NCBI RefSeq assembly: GCF_914767665.1
Contig: NC_059506.1
Coordinates: 1,736,001 to 1,800,000, forward strand
Direction of reading: 5' to 3'
DNA length: 64,000 bases
Source: Harmonia axyridis
Taxonomy: Eukaryota > Arthropoda > Insecta > Coleoptera > Coccinellidae
Positions 12,291-22,969 of this stretch are shown here, in pieces (position 1 is the stretch's first letter; every line of letters starts with the position of its first letter). A program made the position numbers and the translations under genes. The notes below the pieces were generated by a model, which ran no database searches, was not told the origin of the DNA, and worked only from the letters and a program-made list of their open reading frames with translations.

Positions 12291-12763
12291 TCATATTTTT
12301 TTTCAAGAATAGGTAGTAGAATAGAATATTGATTTCATTTTCATAAGAACAAATATTCTGCAAACGTGGTACCTAAATATTTTCACCTCCGAGCACAAGG
12401 TGTTGAAGTTGGAAAAACAACTAGTTTTTGGATGTAATAATTTTTATTTTTTTAATCTGCATTCTGTTTCGATCATGTACTTGAATTTTCAATTGAAAAT
12501 CTCCATAATTTCCTATTTTTATGAAAAATGGAATATCGAAATGTTTGAGGCTGATTTTTTCCAATTTTTTTCTCAATGAATTTTCAAGAATCTTTATTTT
12601 CGTCATGAAATTCAGAAGTTGTCGTTCCGAAATTTCTATCAAATTCCATTTAATTTATCACTACAGGAATAATGAAAGGATTGTAGGAATTGTAATAATT
12701 TCCAAATACAATATCCTACATATATCATTATAAACAATAGAAGAAAAAATTGAATTTTTAATT

Positions 12764-12855
12764 AGGCAGCAAAGTAGATTGACTGCCTTGGCTGAATTCC
12801 TTATCTCGCTCAGCTATGATCTGCCGCGGCAGTCAATCTACTACCTTGCTACCTA
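12764..12855. repeat. hairpin
   Basis: GTAGATTGACTGCC near 12772 pairs with GGCAGTCAATCTAC near 12828, with a loop of about 40 bp. Possibly a very short MITE. Confidence 0.65.
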
Positions 12856-13227
12856 GTAAAACGAATAACAATTCTTGAAATCGCGACAAAAACGTCATTT
12901 GAAAAATTTCCTTATATCTTGGTCTTTATACCAAATACTGATTTCATTGTAACTGATGTTGGAGAATTGTATATTACTCACAATTCTCCAATATGTATTT
13001 TGGGTTGACTACCCAAATACCTTCTCTTTTATTATTTGGCTTTGTTTTTATAATTGTTTAATTTTATCTTATTCATCTGATACTCTCACTTTGCTATATT
13101 TATTACAGTCATTTCGTTACTATTATATAATTTTCTATGATAATATATGAATTTCTATATATGCAAGGACAATAATTGAGAATGAGGCGGATGAATTTCT
13201 ATGGCCGAAGTTAACCTAGTTTAACGT

Positions 13228-13330
13228 TCATGTCTTGTATATTCTCTGCTTGTATTCACCTTGTATTTCACTTGTACCCGGCTTGTATTCACCTTGTGTT
13301 CAACTTGTATTCAACCTGTATTCAACGAAA
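13228..13330. repeat. minisatellite upstream of the Rpp25-like gene
   Basis: About eight degenerate copies of a 10-11-bp motif of the form CTTGTATTCAC, followed by AACGAAAGTG. A short piece of the same repeat is found before the second Rpp25-like copy (about 16832-16860), so the repeat was part of the duplicated segment. Confidence 0.7.
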
Positions 13331-13555
13331 GTGTTCTACGAATATTTTCTACCTCACAGAAAATAAACCTGTTATCTAGTAAGTTGTTTAGTATTTATTA
13401 CTGTTACCCTTTGCAATAATTCAATTCTTATTACAACTTACTTGGAGTTGAAGTCTAGTTATTGATTATACGCATAAATATTCAAGTGTTTTCGAATATC
13501 TGAGACAATAGCTGTAGAATAATTTATATCATTCATATATTCTTTATAGGTAAAT

Positions 13556-14023
13556 ATGGAAAATTATATTAAAGGAAAAATTGTAGAAGATCCACTGCAA
13601 ATAACAGATATTCCTATTTCGAATATTCCCCAAAATGTGCTGTGGATGCAGGTTAGAGGAGGTACTAAAATGAGAAATGTGATATCTCATGTTACGACAT
13701 TTTATGAGAATAAGAGGGACGATATATCTTGCATCTGGACAGGATATGGAAAATCTGTAGAAAAGGCCATTTCTTGTGCTGAAGTTATGAAGAGAAATTA
13801 TAACTTCAAACTTCACCAATATACAAAAACTGGTTACAAAATAGTAGAGGAATATTGGGATCCTGTTGTCCCAGAACTAGACCAAATAGTGGTAAAGAAA
13901 AAACTTCCTATAGTCCATATATATTTATCCAGCAAACCCTTGGATAGTAGAGAACTAGGTTATCAACCCCCTGGCCAATTTGTTCCATCTCAAGGAAATG
14001 TCAACATATCAAAGGAGAAATGA
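13556..14023 (+). CDS. Rpp25-like RNase P/MRP subunit (Alba domain)
   Basis: Open frame of 155 codons resembling the p25 subunit of nuclear RNase P and RNase MRP, an Alba-family protein that binds the catalytic RNA together with Rpp20. After a start MENYIKGK typical of the family, the Alba core spans about residues 28-110, with MQVRGGTKMRN and the hallmark WTGYGKSVEKAISCAEVMKR. It is followed by DYW-like EEYWDPVVPELDQIVVK, HIYLSSKPLD and the conserved tail GYQPPGQF. The length is close to that of known p25-like proteins (about 160). No intron interrupts the frame; the ATG follows TTTATAG|GTAA, so a 5' non-coding exon is possible. The last six residues differ from the adjacent partial duplicate because of one extra base. 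This is the only intact copy here. Confidence 0.8.
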   Translation: MENYIKGKIVEDPLQITDIPISNIPQNVLWMQVRGGTKMRNVISHVTTFYENKRDDISCIWTGYGKSVEKAISCAEVMKRNYNFKLHQYTKTGYKIVEEYWDPVVPELDQIVVKKKLPIVHIYLSSKPLDSRELGYQPPGQFVPSQGNVNISKEK

Positions 14024-14059
14024 AAATATGATTGCATTATATGCATGAGATAAGATATA

Positions 14060-14340
14060 TAACTTTAAACTACACCAGATTACAAAAACTGGTTATAAAA
14101 TAGTAAAGGAATATTGGGATCCTGTTGTCCCAGAACTAGATCAAATAGTGGTGAAGAGAAAACTTCCCATAGTCCATATATATTTATCCAGCAAACCCTT
14201 GGATAGTAGAGAACTAGGTTATCAACCCCCTGGCCAATTTGTTCTATCTCAAGGAAATGTAACATATCAAAGGAGAAATGAAAATATGATTGCATTAGAT
14301 AGATATATACCTTTATTTCAAATATTCCCTGAGAATACAT
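14060..14340 (+). pseudogene. partial Rpp25-like duplicate 1
   Basis: A tandem copy of the last ~80 codons of the neighbouring Rpp25-like gene, from the KLHQITKTGYKI region to the end. It lacks the Alba start and most of the core. Relative to the intact copy it lacks one base in AATGTCAAC, so its frame continues past GQF.LSQGNV to a longer tail ending at 14340. This longer tail may be the ancestral C-terminus. Confidence 0.75.
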
Positions 14341-16860
14341 AAAGAAGAAATGAAATAGTGTCAATAATACACAACTTAACTATACTCAACTAAACTCAAC
14401 CTATAACTAAATATTTTACAATCGCCTTTCAAAATAATCATTTGAACAATACACCTCAAGATCTATCAAGAACCTCTTAGTTTTTGATTTGAATTGTCTA
14501 TAATTCTGTATAGATTTAATATTTTGGGGCAAATCATTGAAAATCCGTATGCACATATAAGAAGGGCACTTTTTGGAGATGCATATTATATGCATGTCAT
14601 AAGATTGATATTTTAGTCTTCAAATGTTATTGTTTAGCAGCATTTTGTATAAACCATTTTTTGTATTTATTGTAAATTTTTTAATATAATTTACTATTTT
14701 CTTACATCTTCTCATTTTCTAACCCTTTTCTTCAATAAATACCTAATATGTTGAAAAAAACCTGTCTATGCTGATGAAGCCATTGAGTCATGTTGAAACC
14801 ATGGTTTTGAGGCAATTTAAAATTCAAAGTAAAAAATTATTACCTTACAGATTAGATAATTCCTTCAATTAATTCATTTGAATTTGAACAGTGTTCATTA
14901 TTACTGTTTTTAATTGTGAAATTTTTCAAAAGGAACATACCACGACGTGATGAATGCCTCTTGTATCATTTGTTGGTTTGATTTTTCAATATGCTTACAC
15001 AAAGTGATTTACCAGGATGGCCTATTAGACGTTTATGAAAAACTAATCACAATTTTGGGCTGAAACTTTGCACATAGGGGGGTTTGAAGCAATGATCTTT
15101 CTCCTTGAAATATCTCTGTTAATTATGCTATTTGACGAAATGTTCTGTAGTTGTTATGATTATTGAGCATTTAAAAATTGGATGTTTTCAATTCGCATAA
15201 ATATTTTTTGTGAACAAAATTCAAATTTCTATGAAAATTTACTAAATGCCAACAATAAATCATGAATAGCTACATTTAACACTCATGAATGAAAGAAAGC
15301 TTACTCTAAAAAATAGTAAAATTCGAAGAACAGTTATTTTATGGATTTCTAATACGAAAGAGTTCTCATTATTTCATCATGCAGTTTTCTTCATTAAGAT
15401 TATTGCCTCAGCTATTTAATATTAATCCATTTTGCAGATTTCTTTGATTCATTATATCAGTTCGAGATTATGGAATTTGTTGTTGTTTTAAATTCTTTTA
15501 GTTTCCAATTACTCTTCTTTAGAGAAAATTAATTAGTTCGATTTTGAAGATACGTAGCATATTTTATCATTAAAAAAATGTTGAAAATCAAAGCAGCATA
15601 CTAAACACCAAGTAATAATTTTTTTTCCAGCTTTTTTGCATATCGCCTAAGCAGCATATTTTTCGTCAAATTAAAGTATCTGCCTCCAGAATCTAATTCA
15701 GATTTTAAATAGAACAATATTTTCCATAATATCGAAAATAGTTCATTTTTAAAATTGTTATTATCAAACAAATTGTATAGTTTCCCACAAATCCAATCTC
15801 TAAGTGTAAATTAAAAATTAATTATTTTATGACTACAATTTGAAAAACTTTCGGAAATTCAATTTCTCGAACATAGACTAGAGATAAACTACGATTAGTC
15901 AATGAGGGGCAATTAAAATTATATTCAATAGGAATTGAGTCATTTATTTCAGAAGGAAAGTTCTTATTAGTGGATCACATATATGATAATAAATGACAAA
16001 TTTTAAAATAATTTCATACAAAAAATTAGAATCATTCAAATAACAAAAAAAAAGAAACATATGGAAGAATTCTATATTTTGTTCATAATTTTTTTGTTCC
16101 TTGTAATTTTCACGCATCTGCGATCGTTAGGTATATCGAGAAAAAGGTAAAATCATTTTTTTGTAATTCGCTACTTACTTCCAATTAACAATTTCAACAA
16201 GTGCTAAATGAATTTAATTATTATTATTATCAACATGAAATCAATAAACTCTACGTACCTAATGAACCTAAATTTCAAATTTCATCTTAAGAATGAAAAT
16301 TACCACCTGACAGCTCAGTTCAAAATGAATTTATGGATTCCTCACATAATTTCTTCGAACAATATTCTACTTGGCCAATGACATTTTTTTATTTGCAATG
16401 AGAAAAGAAAATATGTGGGTTACTGTCTGCTTTGTAACCGATTAGCTCGAAAATGGTACATTTCATGCCTTTTTTTTTATGAAGCTCCGTTGATTTGCGA
16501 TAATAACCGACAGTTGAAAATACAAAAACAACCCTTCATGAGGATTTTACGAATATATTAGAGGAACACAATTAAATAAATTTCGCTGCGATAATTATCG
16601 ATATTCATTCAAAGAAACCAGGAAAAGAAATGATATTACAGTTTCACTGTATCGGGTACACATGCACGAAGATACGCATTGGCGTACGCACAGATTTTCA
16701 TCAACTTTCTTGTTCAGTTCAATAGTTTTAATTTGAAATGTAGCATGCTACAATCAGAATTATAAAGGGGATTATGTTGAAATGAAAAGAGAGTAAAAAC
16801 ATAAACTAAAGTTAAGTAGTTGAAAATTCTAGCTTGTATTCACCTTGTGTTCTACGTGTA
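14341..16860. other. AT-rich stretch without a gene
   Basis: 14610-14740 is the 3' flank of the Rpp25-like gene (it recurs at 17590-17700), with AATAAA near 14735. The rest shows no supported coding region or clear element; short A/T-rich frames were ignored. Confidence 0.5.
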
Positions 16861-16925
16861 TGAAATTATGAAAAGAACTTATAACTTTAAACTACACCAG
16901 ATTAGAGATTAGAGGAGGTACTAAA

Positions 16926-17279
16926 ATGAGAAATGTAATATCTCATGTTACGACATTTTATGAGAATAAGACTGACGATATATCTTGCATCTGGACAGGA
17001 TATGGAACATCCGTAGAAAAGGCCATTTCTTGTGCTGAAATTATGAAAAGAAATCATAACTTCAAACTTCACCAGATTACAAAAACTGGTTACAAAATAG
17101 TAGAGGAATATTGGGATCCTGTTGTCCCAGAACTAGACCAAATAGTGGTAAAGAGAAAACTTCCTATAGTCCATATATATTTATCCAGCAAACCCTTGGA
17201 TAGTAGAGAACTAGGTTATCAACCCCCTGGCCAATTTGTTCCATCTCAAGGAAATGTCAACATATCAAAGGAGAAATGA
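16926..17279 (+). pseudogene. second Rpp25-like copy, 5'-truncated
   Basis: 117 codons nearly identical to residues 39-155 of the gene at 13556-14023 (WTGYGTSVEKAISCAEIMKR, EEYWDPVVPELD, GYQPPGQF). The first ~38 codons are missing: the sequence before the RGGTK block is a misplaced piece of the KRNYNF region. The remaining frame is open, but without the first strand of the Alba fold it is unlikely to work. It is part of a segmental duplication that includes 3' flanking sequence. Confidence 0.75.
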
Positions 17280-17299
17280 AAATATGATTGCATTATATG

Positions 17300-17532
17300 C
17301 ATGAGATAAGATATATAACTTTAAACTACACCAGATTACAAAAACTGGTTATAAAATAGTAGAGGAATATTGGAATCCTGTTGTCCCAGAACTAGATCAA
17401 ATAGTGGTGAAGAGAAAACTTCCCATAGTCCATATATATTTATCCAGCAAACCCTTGGATAGTAGAGAACTAGGTTATCAACCCCCTGGCCAATTTGTTC
17501 CATCTCAAGGAAATGTCAACATATCAAAGTAG
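17300..17532 (+). pseudogene. partial Rpp25-like duplicate 2
   Basis: Repeats the KTGYKIVEEYW to GQFVPSQGNV part directly downstream of the second copy, just as duplicate 1 follows the first copy. So a two-part unit (gene plus 3' partial copy) was duplicated as a block. It ends at a TAG near 17528. Confidence 0.7.
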
Positions 17533-17702
17533 AAATGAAAATATGATTGTATTATATACATATGCATGTGATAAGATTAATATTTTAGTCTTCAAATGTT
17601 ATTGTTTAGCAGTATTTTGTATAACCCATTTTTTGTATTTATTGTAAATTTTTTAATATAATTTACTATTTTCTTACATCTTCTCATTTTGTAACCCTTG
17701 AC

Positions 17703-18500
17703 GTGAAGAATGGAATCTTCCATGAAAAACTAGATATTGTTAAACCGATACATAAGGACGGTGACCCTACCAGTTTAGAAAACTATAGACCCATAAGTTT
17801 ACTGTTTAATTTTTCAAAAATTTTCGAAACAGCGATGTGTAATCGAGTAAAGTCATTCGTAATGAACTGTCAACTATTCAGTAAATTCCAACATGGTTAC
17901 CAAAGAGGGAAATCTATACAAACGGCAATATTTGATTTTATTAATGAAATTCTTAACGGTTTAGAGGAAAAAATGTTGGAGATCGGACTATTTTTGGACT
18001 TGTCCAAAACATTCGACTGCTTAAATCATGAGCTTCTTTTTCTAAAGTTGAATGCATATGGTATTCCAGCAATGGAATTAATAATTCTAACGGTCTTTGT
18101 AATAAATATTCAAGAATTATTATTGTTCTTTTTCAAAAATAGGGATATTTTCGAAAACTTCAAACAAAAAATATTTATCCAACAAGATCATTGGAATATA
18201 CATATCCCATACATAGGCTTATAATATCTGAAAAGGGTCCTTTATACATATGTCTTGTTTATAACAAACTCCCGAATTTTATAAAGAGAATAAACAACCT
18301 TAAACAATTCAAAAAATCAGTTCACGAAATGTTATTGAATCTGGAATCTTATGATGTCAGTAGTTTTCTCAATTGTCAATTCCCAACTTGAGTAAATTTA
18401 AAATTATTGTTATTTCTTTCGTGCTGACACTATTTTGTTCAAATGTTTGATTGTTGAGTGTTTCCTCAAAATAAAGTTTGTTTATTATTATTATTATTGT
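17703..18500 (+). mobile_element. LINE (jockey/CR1-like) 3' half with tail
   Basis: Reverse-transcriptase remains. 17703-18050 shows IVKPIHKDGDPTSLENYRPI, HGYQRGKSIQTAI and FLDLSKTFDCLNHELL, the RT fingers and the first catalytic Asp block (usually AFD, here TFD). The central RT is deleted; after frameshifts the C-terminal end resumes at 18191-18391 (PLYICLVYNKLPNFIKRI, FKKSVHEMLLNLESY). The 3' end is marked by AATAAAGTTTG and a (TTA)n tail at about 18470-18500. It inserted immediately upstream of exon 2 of ankyrin copy C. Confidence 0.8.
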
Positions 18501-18554
18501 GTTTTAATTCGTAGTGTTTTATTATATCTAATTATTTTGTTCATTTGATTTCAG

Positions 18555-19399
18555 ATAAACGGTTGCTCAGTCAATTTGTGTACTATTTGAAATACAAAGA
18601 CATTCCCAATTTAGATCCTAACAAGAATTATAATATAGAGTACAGTCTTTGTCACAAATAGATAGATAGATAGATATAGCGCGATTCACCCTGAGATTCT
18701 TCATGAGTAAGAAGCGACGGATATGAGGAGCAATAGAGTTCAAAGACAGTTCTGCACACATTGATGTTCCATACTCGACAATGTGACCATTACTTACCAT
18801 TTCATTGTTTATTCCTGAGAAACGGAATTTATGCGAAAGGTTTAAACGAACGAAATAGGACTTTTCTTGATGTCTTATTGACACATTCTTCGGTTTTACG
18901 ACAAGGAATACTGAAACATTTGATTCTACTTGAATTTGAGGGTCTATTTCGATATAGTCATTTATTGCCGGATGTCCAGTTCGAAAAACAATGTAGAAAC
19001 GAATTGCAATGGTTGGACTCGGTCACAATGCGTGAATATAAAATTGGAAAGAGATTCTTCAGTTGTACAAAAGTTCTCCTATCGAGCAGAAGAAGAAATT
19101 CCCAACTTCGTAAAAGCTGACTCTTGAGGGTAGTTATGTATTTAATAGACGAAAGTAAGTACCCAATTTACGGTCACGATGTAATAAACAAATATAAATT
19201 AGGGTTGAAACTATTTCTCGACACAGGAGATTTTGCATCCCTCCAATTTGATGAAGCCGTAATGCTCGATTTTGAATGTATGAGGGAAATCCTGAAATTT
19301 TTTTCACCACAAGAATTCGTGAAATTAAAATCAAGTATACCGGGTTATGATCTTATCAAATACGTAAATCGTTCTTCAAAGTTGGAGCAATCAAAATGA
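18555..19399 (+). pseudogene. ankyrin-gene copy C (fragment)
   Basis: Broken copy of exon 2 of the ankyrin family, in the opposite orientation to copies A and B. The acceptor TTTGATTTCAG|ATAAACGG at 18554/18555 is intact, but no exon 1 was found upstream. After SQFVYYLKYKD the frame stops, and a (GATA)n-like run at 18657-18676 marks a deletion that removed nearly all ankyrin repeats. From 18761 the unrecognised C-terminal half is preserved up to TGA at 19118-19120 (CGA in copy A) and continues in the same frame to 19399 (ESKYPIYGHDVINKYK, LDTGDFASLQFDE). Clearly non-functional. Confidence 0.8.
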
Positions 19400-19644
19400 A
19401 AGAAAGAAATGAGAAAGAAAAATAAAATGAAAGAGAATGAAGAACGAGAAGAGAAGGAAGTAATAAAAAAGAAAGAAAGGAGAAATACAAAATAAAAACA
19501 AGGAAAAATAAAATGGTGCGAAAAGAAACAGTTATTCAGCGCGTAATTGAAGGAACATCCTGTATACGGTTATGGGGTCTTCAAGGTTGTTTGAATGAAC
19601 GAAATAAACTGAGAGCTATAGCAGACAAATGTAATATGTTATAA

Positions 19645-19962
19645 AGGTAGCGAACTCTTTTTCGGTACTCTTTTGATCTTACTGGACTGTGCTGTAGCTT
19701 CGATTATTCTTTTTTCTAGGTCCTTGATTGCTTCGTCTCTGTTCCCTGTTTTCTTTCATCACACTTTTTGCTTGAAAGATTTCTTTGAATTTTAATCAAT
19801 TAAATGATTTTCTGTCCGTGGGAAATCTGTCTATTCCAATTTCTTATGTCAAGATCACTGGGCTGGGATCTGATGAGAAATCATCTTGGTTTCTAATTCA
19901 TAATTTGCTGATTGATTTTGCATTAATGCTATGTCTAAAACGTTCATCGTACCTATTTCGTG
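19645..19962 (-). mobile_element. LINE endonuclease fragment, antisense
   Basis: On the minus strand the fragment NVLDIALMQNQSANYELET followed by the DLSSDHNPVIL-like SSDPSPVILT block is the C-terminal end of a jockey-type apurinic endonuclease domain. It continues into a spacer with AIKDLEKRIIEATAQSSK. It lies head-to-head with the plus-strand LINE ORF2 piece that starts near 19990. Confidence 0.65.
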
Positions 19963-19989
19963 GATAGAGTGGGATCTTTTGGTCCTAGT

Positions 19990-20340
19990 ACTGACGTGAG
20001 AATATTGTTAGGAGAAAAGAAAAAGCCGAAGACGAAAAATTGTACTGAATAAATTGACCAACGAAGTGAAAAACAGAGTCAGACAAGTGTTCCAGGAAGA
20101 CTGGGAAAAAGCTAATAGAACTAGATACGGAAAACTAATAACTGTGGAAAATATCGACAGCATTAACCGGAAAGAAAACGAAAGCGAAGATACCAAAACT
20201 GAAGAAAGAAATCAGGTAGATATGAAGAAAAGACAGAAATATTTGTAGAATCACTGGAACATCAATTTAAGCCGAATCCAAAAATTAACGACGACCAATT
20301 TAACCAATCAGTTGAAATACATGAAAATATTATTGAATAG
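19990..20340 (+). mobile_element. jockey-like LINE ORF2, spacer part (5' half)
   Basis: Segment between endonuclease and reverse transcriptase of a jockey-type ORF2: NEVKNRVRQVFQEDWEKANR, then after a TAG-interrupted stretch LEHQFKPNPKINDDQF. The reading stops near 20340, where a second LINE begins, and appears to resume at about 22000. Confidence 0.6.
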
Positions 20341-21995
20341 TTTGAACATGGCGATGTCAAAAGCGCAGTTGATGAATGAGCTAAATAAGTGGAAAAAGGA
20401 TGAGCTCATTGAATATATAATCAATAAAAAAGTGCCGAATAGTGTCAAAACAAACGGTGCTTTGAATGCAGCACTTGATTTGGAGTGTATAGCGGAAAAT
20501 ATAGAAGAATCTGTAAAGGAAGGTGACAAGAATAAATATTGTCAAAAACTTTTAATTGAAAAACAGAACCTGAAAAAAAGCATCAATTTAATGGAAATGA
20601 TTCAGTATCAAATGGAAAAAAGAACTGAAGAAACGGTGCTTTGAATGCAGCACTTGATTTGGAGTGTATAGCGGAAAATGTAGAAGAATCTGTAAAGGAA
20701 GGCGACAAGAATAAATACTGTCAAAAACTTGAAATTGAAAAACAGAACCTGAAAAAGAGCATCAATTCAATAGAAATGATTCAGTTTCAAATGGAAAAAA
20801 GAACTGAAGAAACGGTGCTTTGAATGCAGCACTTGATTTGGAGTGTATAGCGGAAAATATAGAAGAATCTGTAAAGGAAGGTGACAAGAATAAATACTGT
20901 CAAAAACATGAAATTGAAAAACAGAACCTGAAAAAGAGCATCAATTTAATAGAAATGATACAGTTTCAAATGGGAAAAAGAACTGAAGAAACGGTGCTTT
21001 GAATGCAGCACTTGATTTGGAGTGTATAGCGAAAAATATAAAAGAATCTGTAAAGGAAGGTGACAAGAATAAATACTGTCAAAAACATGAAATTGAAAAA
21101 CAGAACCTGAAAAAGAGCATCAATTCAATAGAAATGATACAGTTTCAAATGGGAAAAAGAACTGAAGAAACGGTGCTTTGAATGCAGCACTTGATTTGGA
21201 GTGTATAGCGAAAAATATAAAAGAATCTGTAAAGGGAGGTGACAAGAATAAATACTGTCAAAAACTTGAAATTGAAAAACAGAACCTGAAAAAGAGCATC
21301 AATTTAATGGAAATGATTCAATATCAAATGGAAAAAAGAACTGATTATTGATAAATTTCTTCAAATGTGCAAGTACAAATAAAGTGAGTCAAGAATTGAA
21401 AACATCAAAAACTGAGGTTAAAAAAGACAATAAAAAAACAAAGGATATTTCACAAAATTCGGATGACAGCAATATCAAATACAATTCCCGCGGTAGATCA
21501 AAATCGACATCTCATTCTGGAACTACCGACGAGTTGTTGTTGCGACCTGTGGCGCCAGTGGCCGGAAAGAAAAGTTTCGGAAATATAAACCAAACGGAGA
21601 GTCAACAAATAAGGAAGAAAAGGGAAAACAAAAGAATTACACAAGGAACAGCAAAAGTAGACAGTGAGGGTGTTTTCAAAGGAGCAAGTAGAAAAGCTTG
21701 GCTTTACATTGGTACATTGGAACTTACCACAGGTTCAACACTCGATGCAAAAACGATCTTCTCACTCCACTCCACAGGAAAAAGAACACTCAAAATATTT
21801 CGAGTTATTGGGGAATAAAGCTTTTCAATAGACTTCCAAATGAAATAAAGAATTTACCAAAAAAAATTTCGACAGCAAAATTAAGGAGGTATTGGTGAAG
21901 GGTGCCTTTTATGTTTCAAATTTTAATATTATTGTTATTTTGACGAACCATGTAAAATTTGATGGTGAATAAATATTATTGTTATTGTTATTATA
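20341..21995 (+). mobile_element. inner LINE with ORF1, inserted in another LINE
   Basis: Starts near 20348 with an ORF1-like protein (MSKAQLMNELNKWKKDELIE) rich in charged residues, probably a coiled coil. It then passes through five tandem 179-bp units, continues at 21360-21700 (a Lys/Ser-rich linker and GVFKGASRKAWLYIG, a block I have seen in insect LINE ORF1 proteins), and ends with a LINE C-terminal end (LFNRLPNEIKNLPKKI) and a (TTATTG)n tail at about 21966-21993. Most of ORF2 is missing. Because jockey ORF2 sequence lies on both sides, it probably inserted into that element. Confidence 0.6.
20455..21345. repeat. five tandem 179-bp units within LINE ORF1
   Basis: Unit starts (GGTGCTTTGAATGCAGCACT) recur near 20457, 20636, 20815, 20994 and 21173, so the period is exactly 179 bp; the last unit is slightly shorter. 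Each unit encodes about 59 residues (ALDLECIAEN, ESVKEGDKNKYCQK, EKQNLKKSIN). Because 179 is not a multiple of three, every junction changes frame, and each ends in CTTTGA with an ATG overlapping the stop. The units differ by only a few bases, so the expansion is recent. Confidence 0.95.
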
Positions 21996-21999
21996 ACAG

Positions 22000-22440
22000 A
22001 AAATGATAACAATGAAATGAAAGAAGATCTAAAAGGAGTGACTAAAGAAGAAATTGAAGAAATTATCAGAACATTGAAAAATAGAAAAGCACCTGGAATA
22101 GACGGAATACAGAATCAAGCAATTAAAAACTAACCAGGAGAAGCACGGGATGATATCTTTCAAATAGCCAGATTCATACTAAAAACAGGATATTATCCAA
22201 ACAAATGGAAAACGGCTGATACAATCTTACAATCTCAATTTGGAAAAAAAGAAAAGACAAAAAACTATCTATACATAAGCCGATTATTAACGGTAATTAG
22301 TAAAGTCATAGAGAAATTAATTAACAGAAGACTAACAGATTTCGTAGAAGGAAAGAAAATAATTTCAAATCATCAGTTTGTGTTTCGCAAAGAGCATTCG
22401 ACGATCCATCAACTGGTACTGAAAATTGTAGCGATATTTT
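22000..22440 (+). mobile_element. jockey-like LINE reverse transcriptase, 3' part
   Basis: VTKEEIEEIIRTLKNRKAPG, IARFILKTGYYPNKWKTADT, LLTVISKVIEKLINRRLTDF and ISNHQFVFRKEHSTIHQL are the N-terminal RT blocks of a jockey-type ORF2. There is a stop at KN*PGE. It is the likely continuation of 19990-20340, separated from it by the inner LINE. Confidence 0.7.
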
Positions 22441-22676
22441 GAGCAAATTTGTATTTATCACTAATTTCGAAGAAACTTATTCTCTCTGTGCTAAAAGACC
22501 ACGTTAAATTTTCAGTTTTTCTTCCACAGTTGATGGTGGATCTATATGTATACCCCGAATACAGATCTCATATGAGAATTCAATGCTGTTCGAATAATTA
22601 GGATTGAATTTATTCATTTTGTTGTGAGTTATATAAAGAGAAAAAAAATATACGCACTCGAAGCAGTTATTAAAAG

Positions 22677-22969
22677 TATTTTTTCGGCAATCGTACGGGA
22701 AGTGCTCATTTCCCGGCCTAGTCCGGAAAGTACGTACTTCCCGGACTAGGCCGGGAAAAAAATCACGTCGTTTGTGTCATTGTGAATATAAAAATCTTGG
22801 TAGGTATATTTTTAATAAATGCTGTCGATCATTACCATAGCAACCGAGAAAACGGCTGATAGTTCATATGTTGTATTTTCTGTTCTGTTTGAATAAGAAT
22901 TAAAATGTATATAAAAGAAATGTGTCGTCCCATTGATTTGTTATTCTACACGGTTGCCGAAAAAATATT
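22677..22969. mobile_element. MITE with GC-rich hairpin
   Basis: Terminal inverted repeats TATTTTTTCGGCAATCGT and, reversed from the right end, TATTTTTTCGGCAACCGT delimit about 293 bp. Inside, 22709-22758 is an almost perfect palindrome of CCCGGCCTAGTCCGG type around AAGTACGTACTT, strikingly GC-rich for this AT-rich region. No coding capacity. Confidence 0.7.

Larger units (their letters stand above)
11167..13230. other. AT-rich intergenic DNA without a recognised gene
   Basis: No open frame with family resemblance. An imperfect tandem duplication lies at about 12014-12290 (two units about 148 bp apart, both with AATCAATTG and GGA.GACTGTAAAAT). A hairpin lies at about 12764-12855. Confidence 0.5.

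Noticed and set aside
14080..14364. 94-codon antisense frame over the Rpp25-like duplicate
   Set aside because: It is a shadow of the plus-strand Alba protein sequence.
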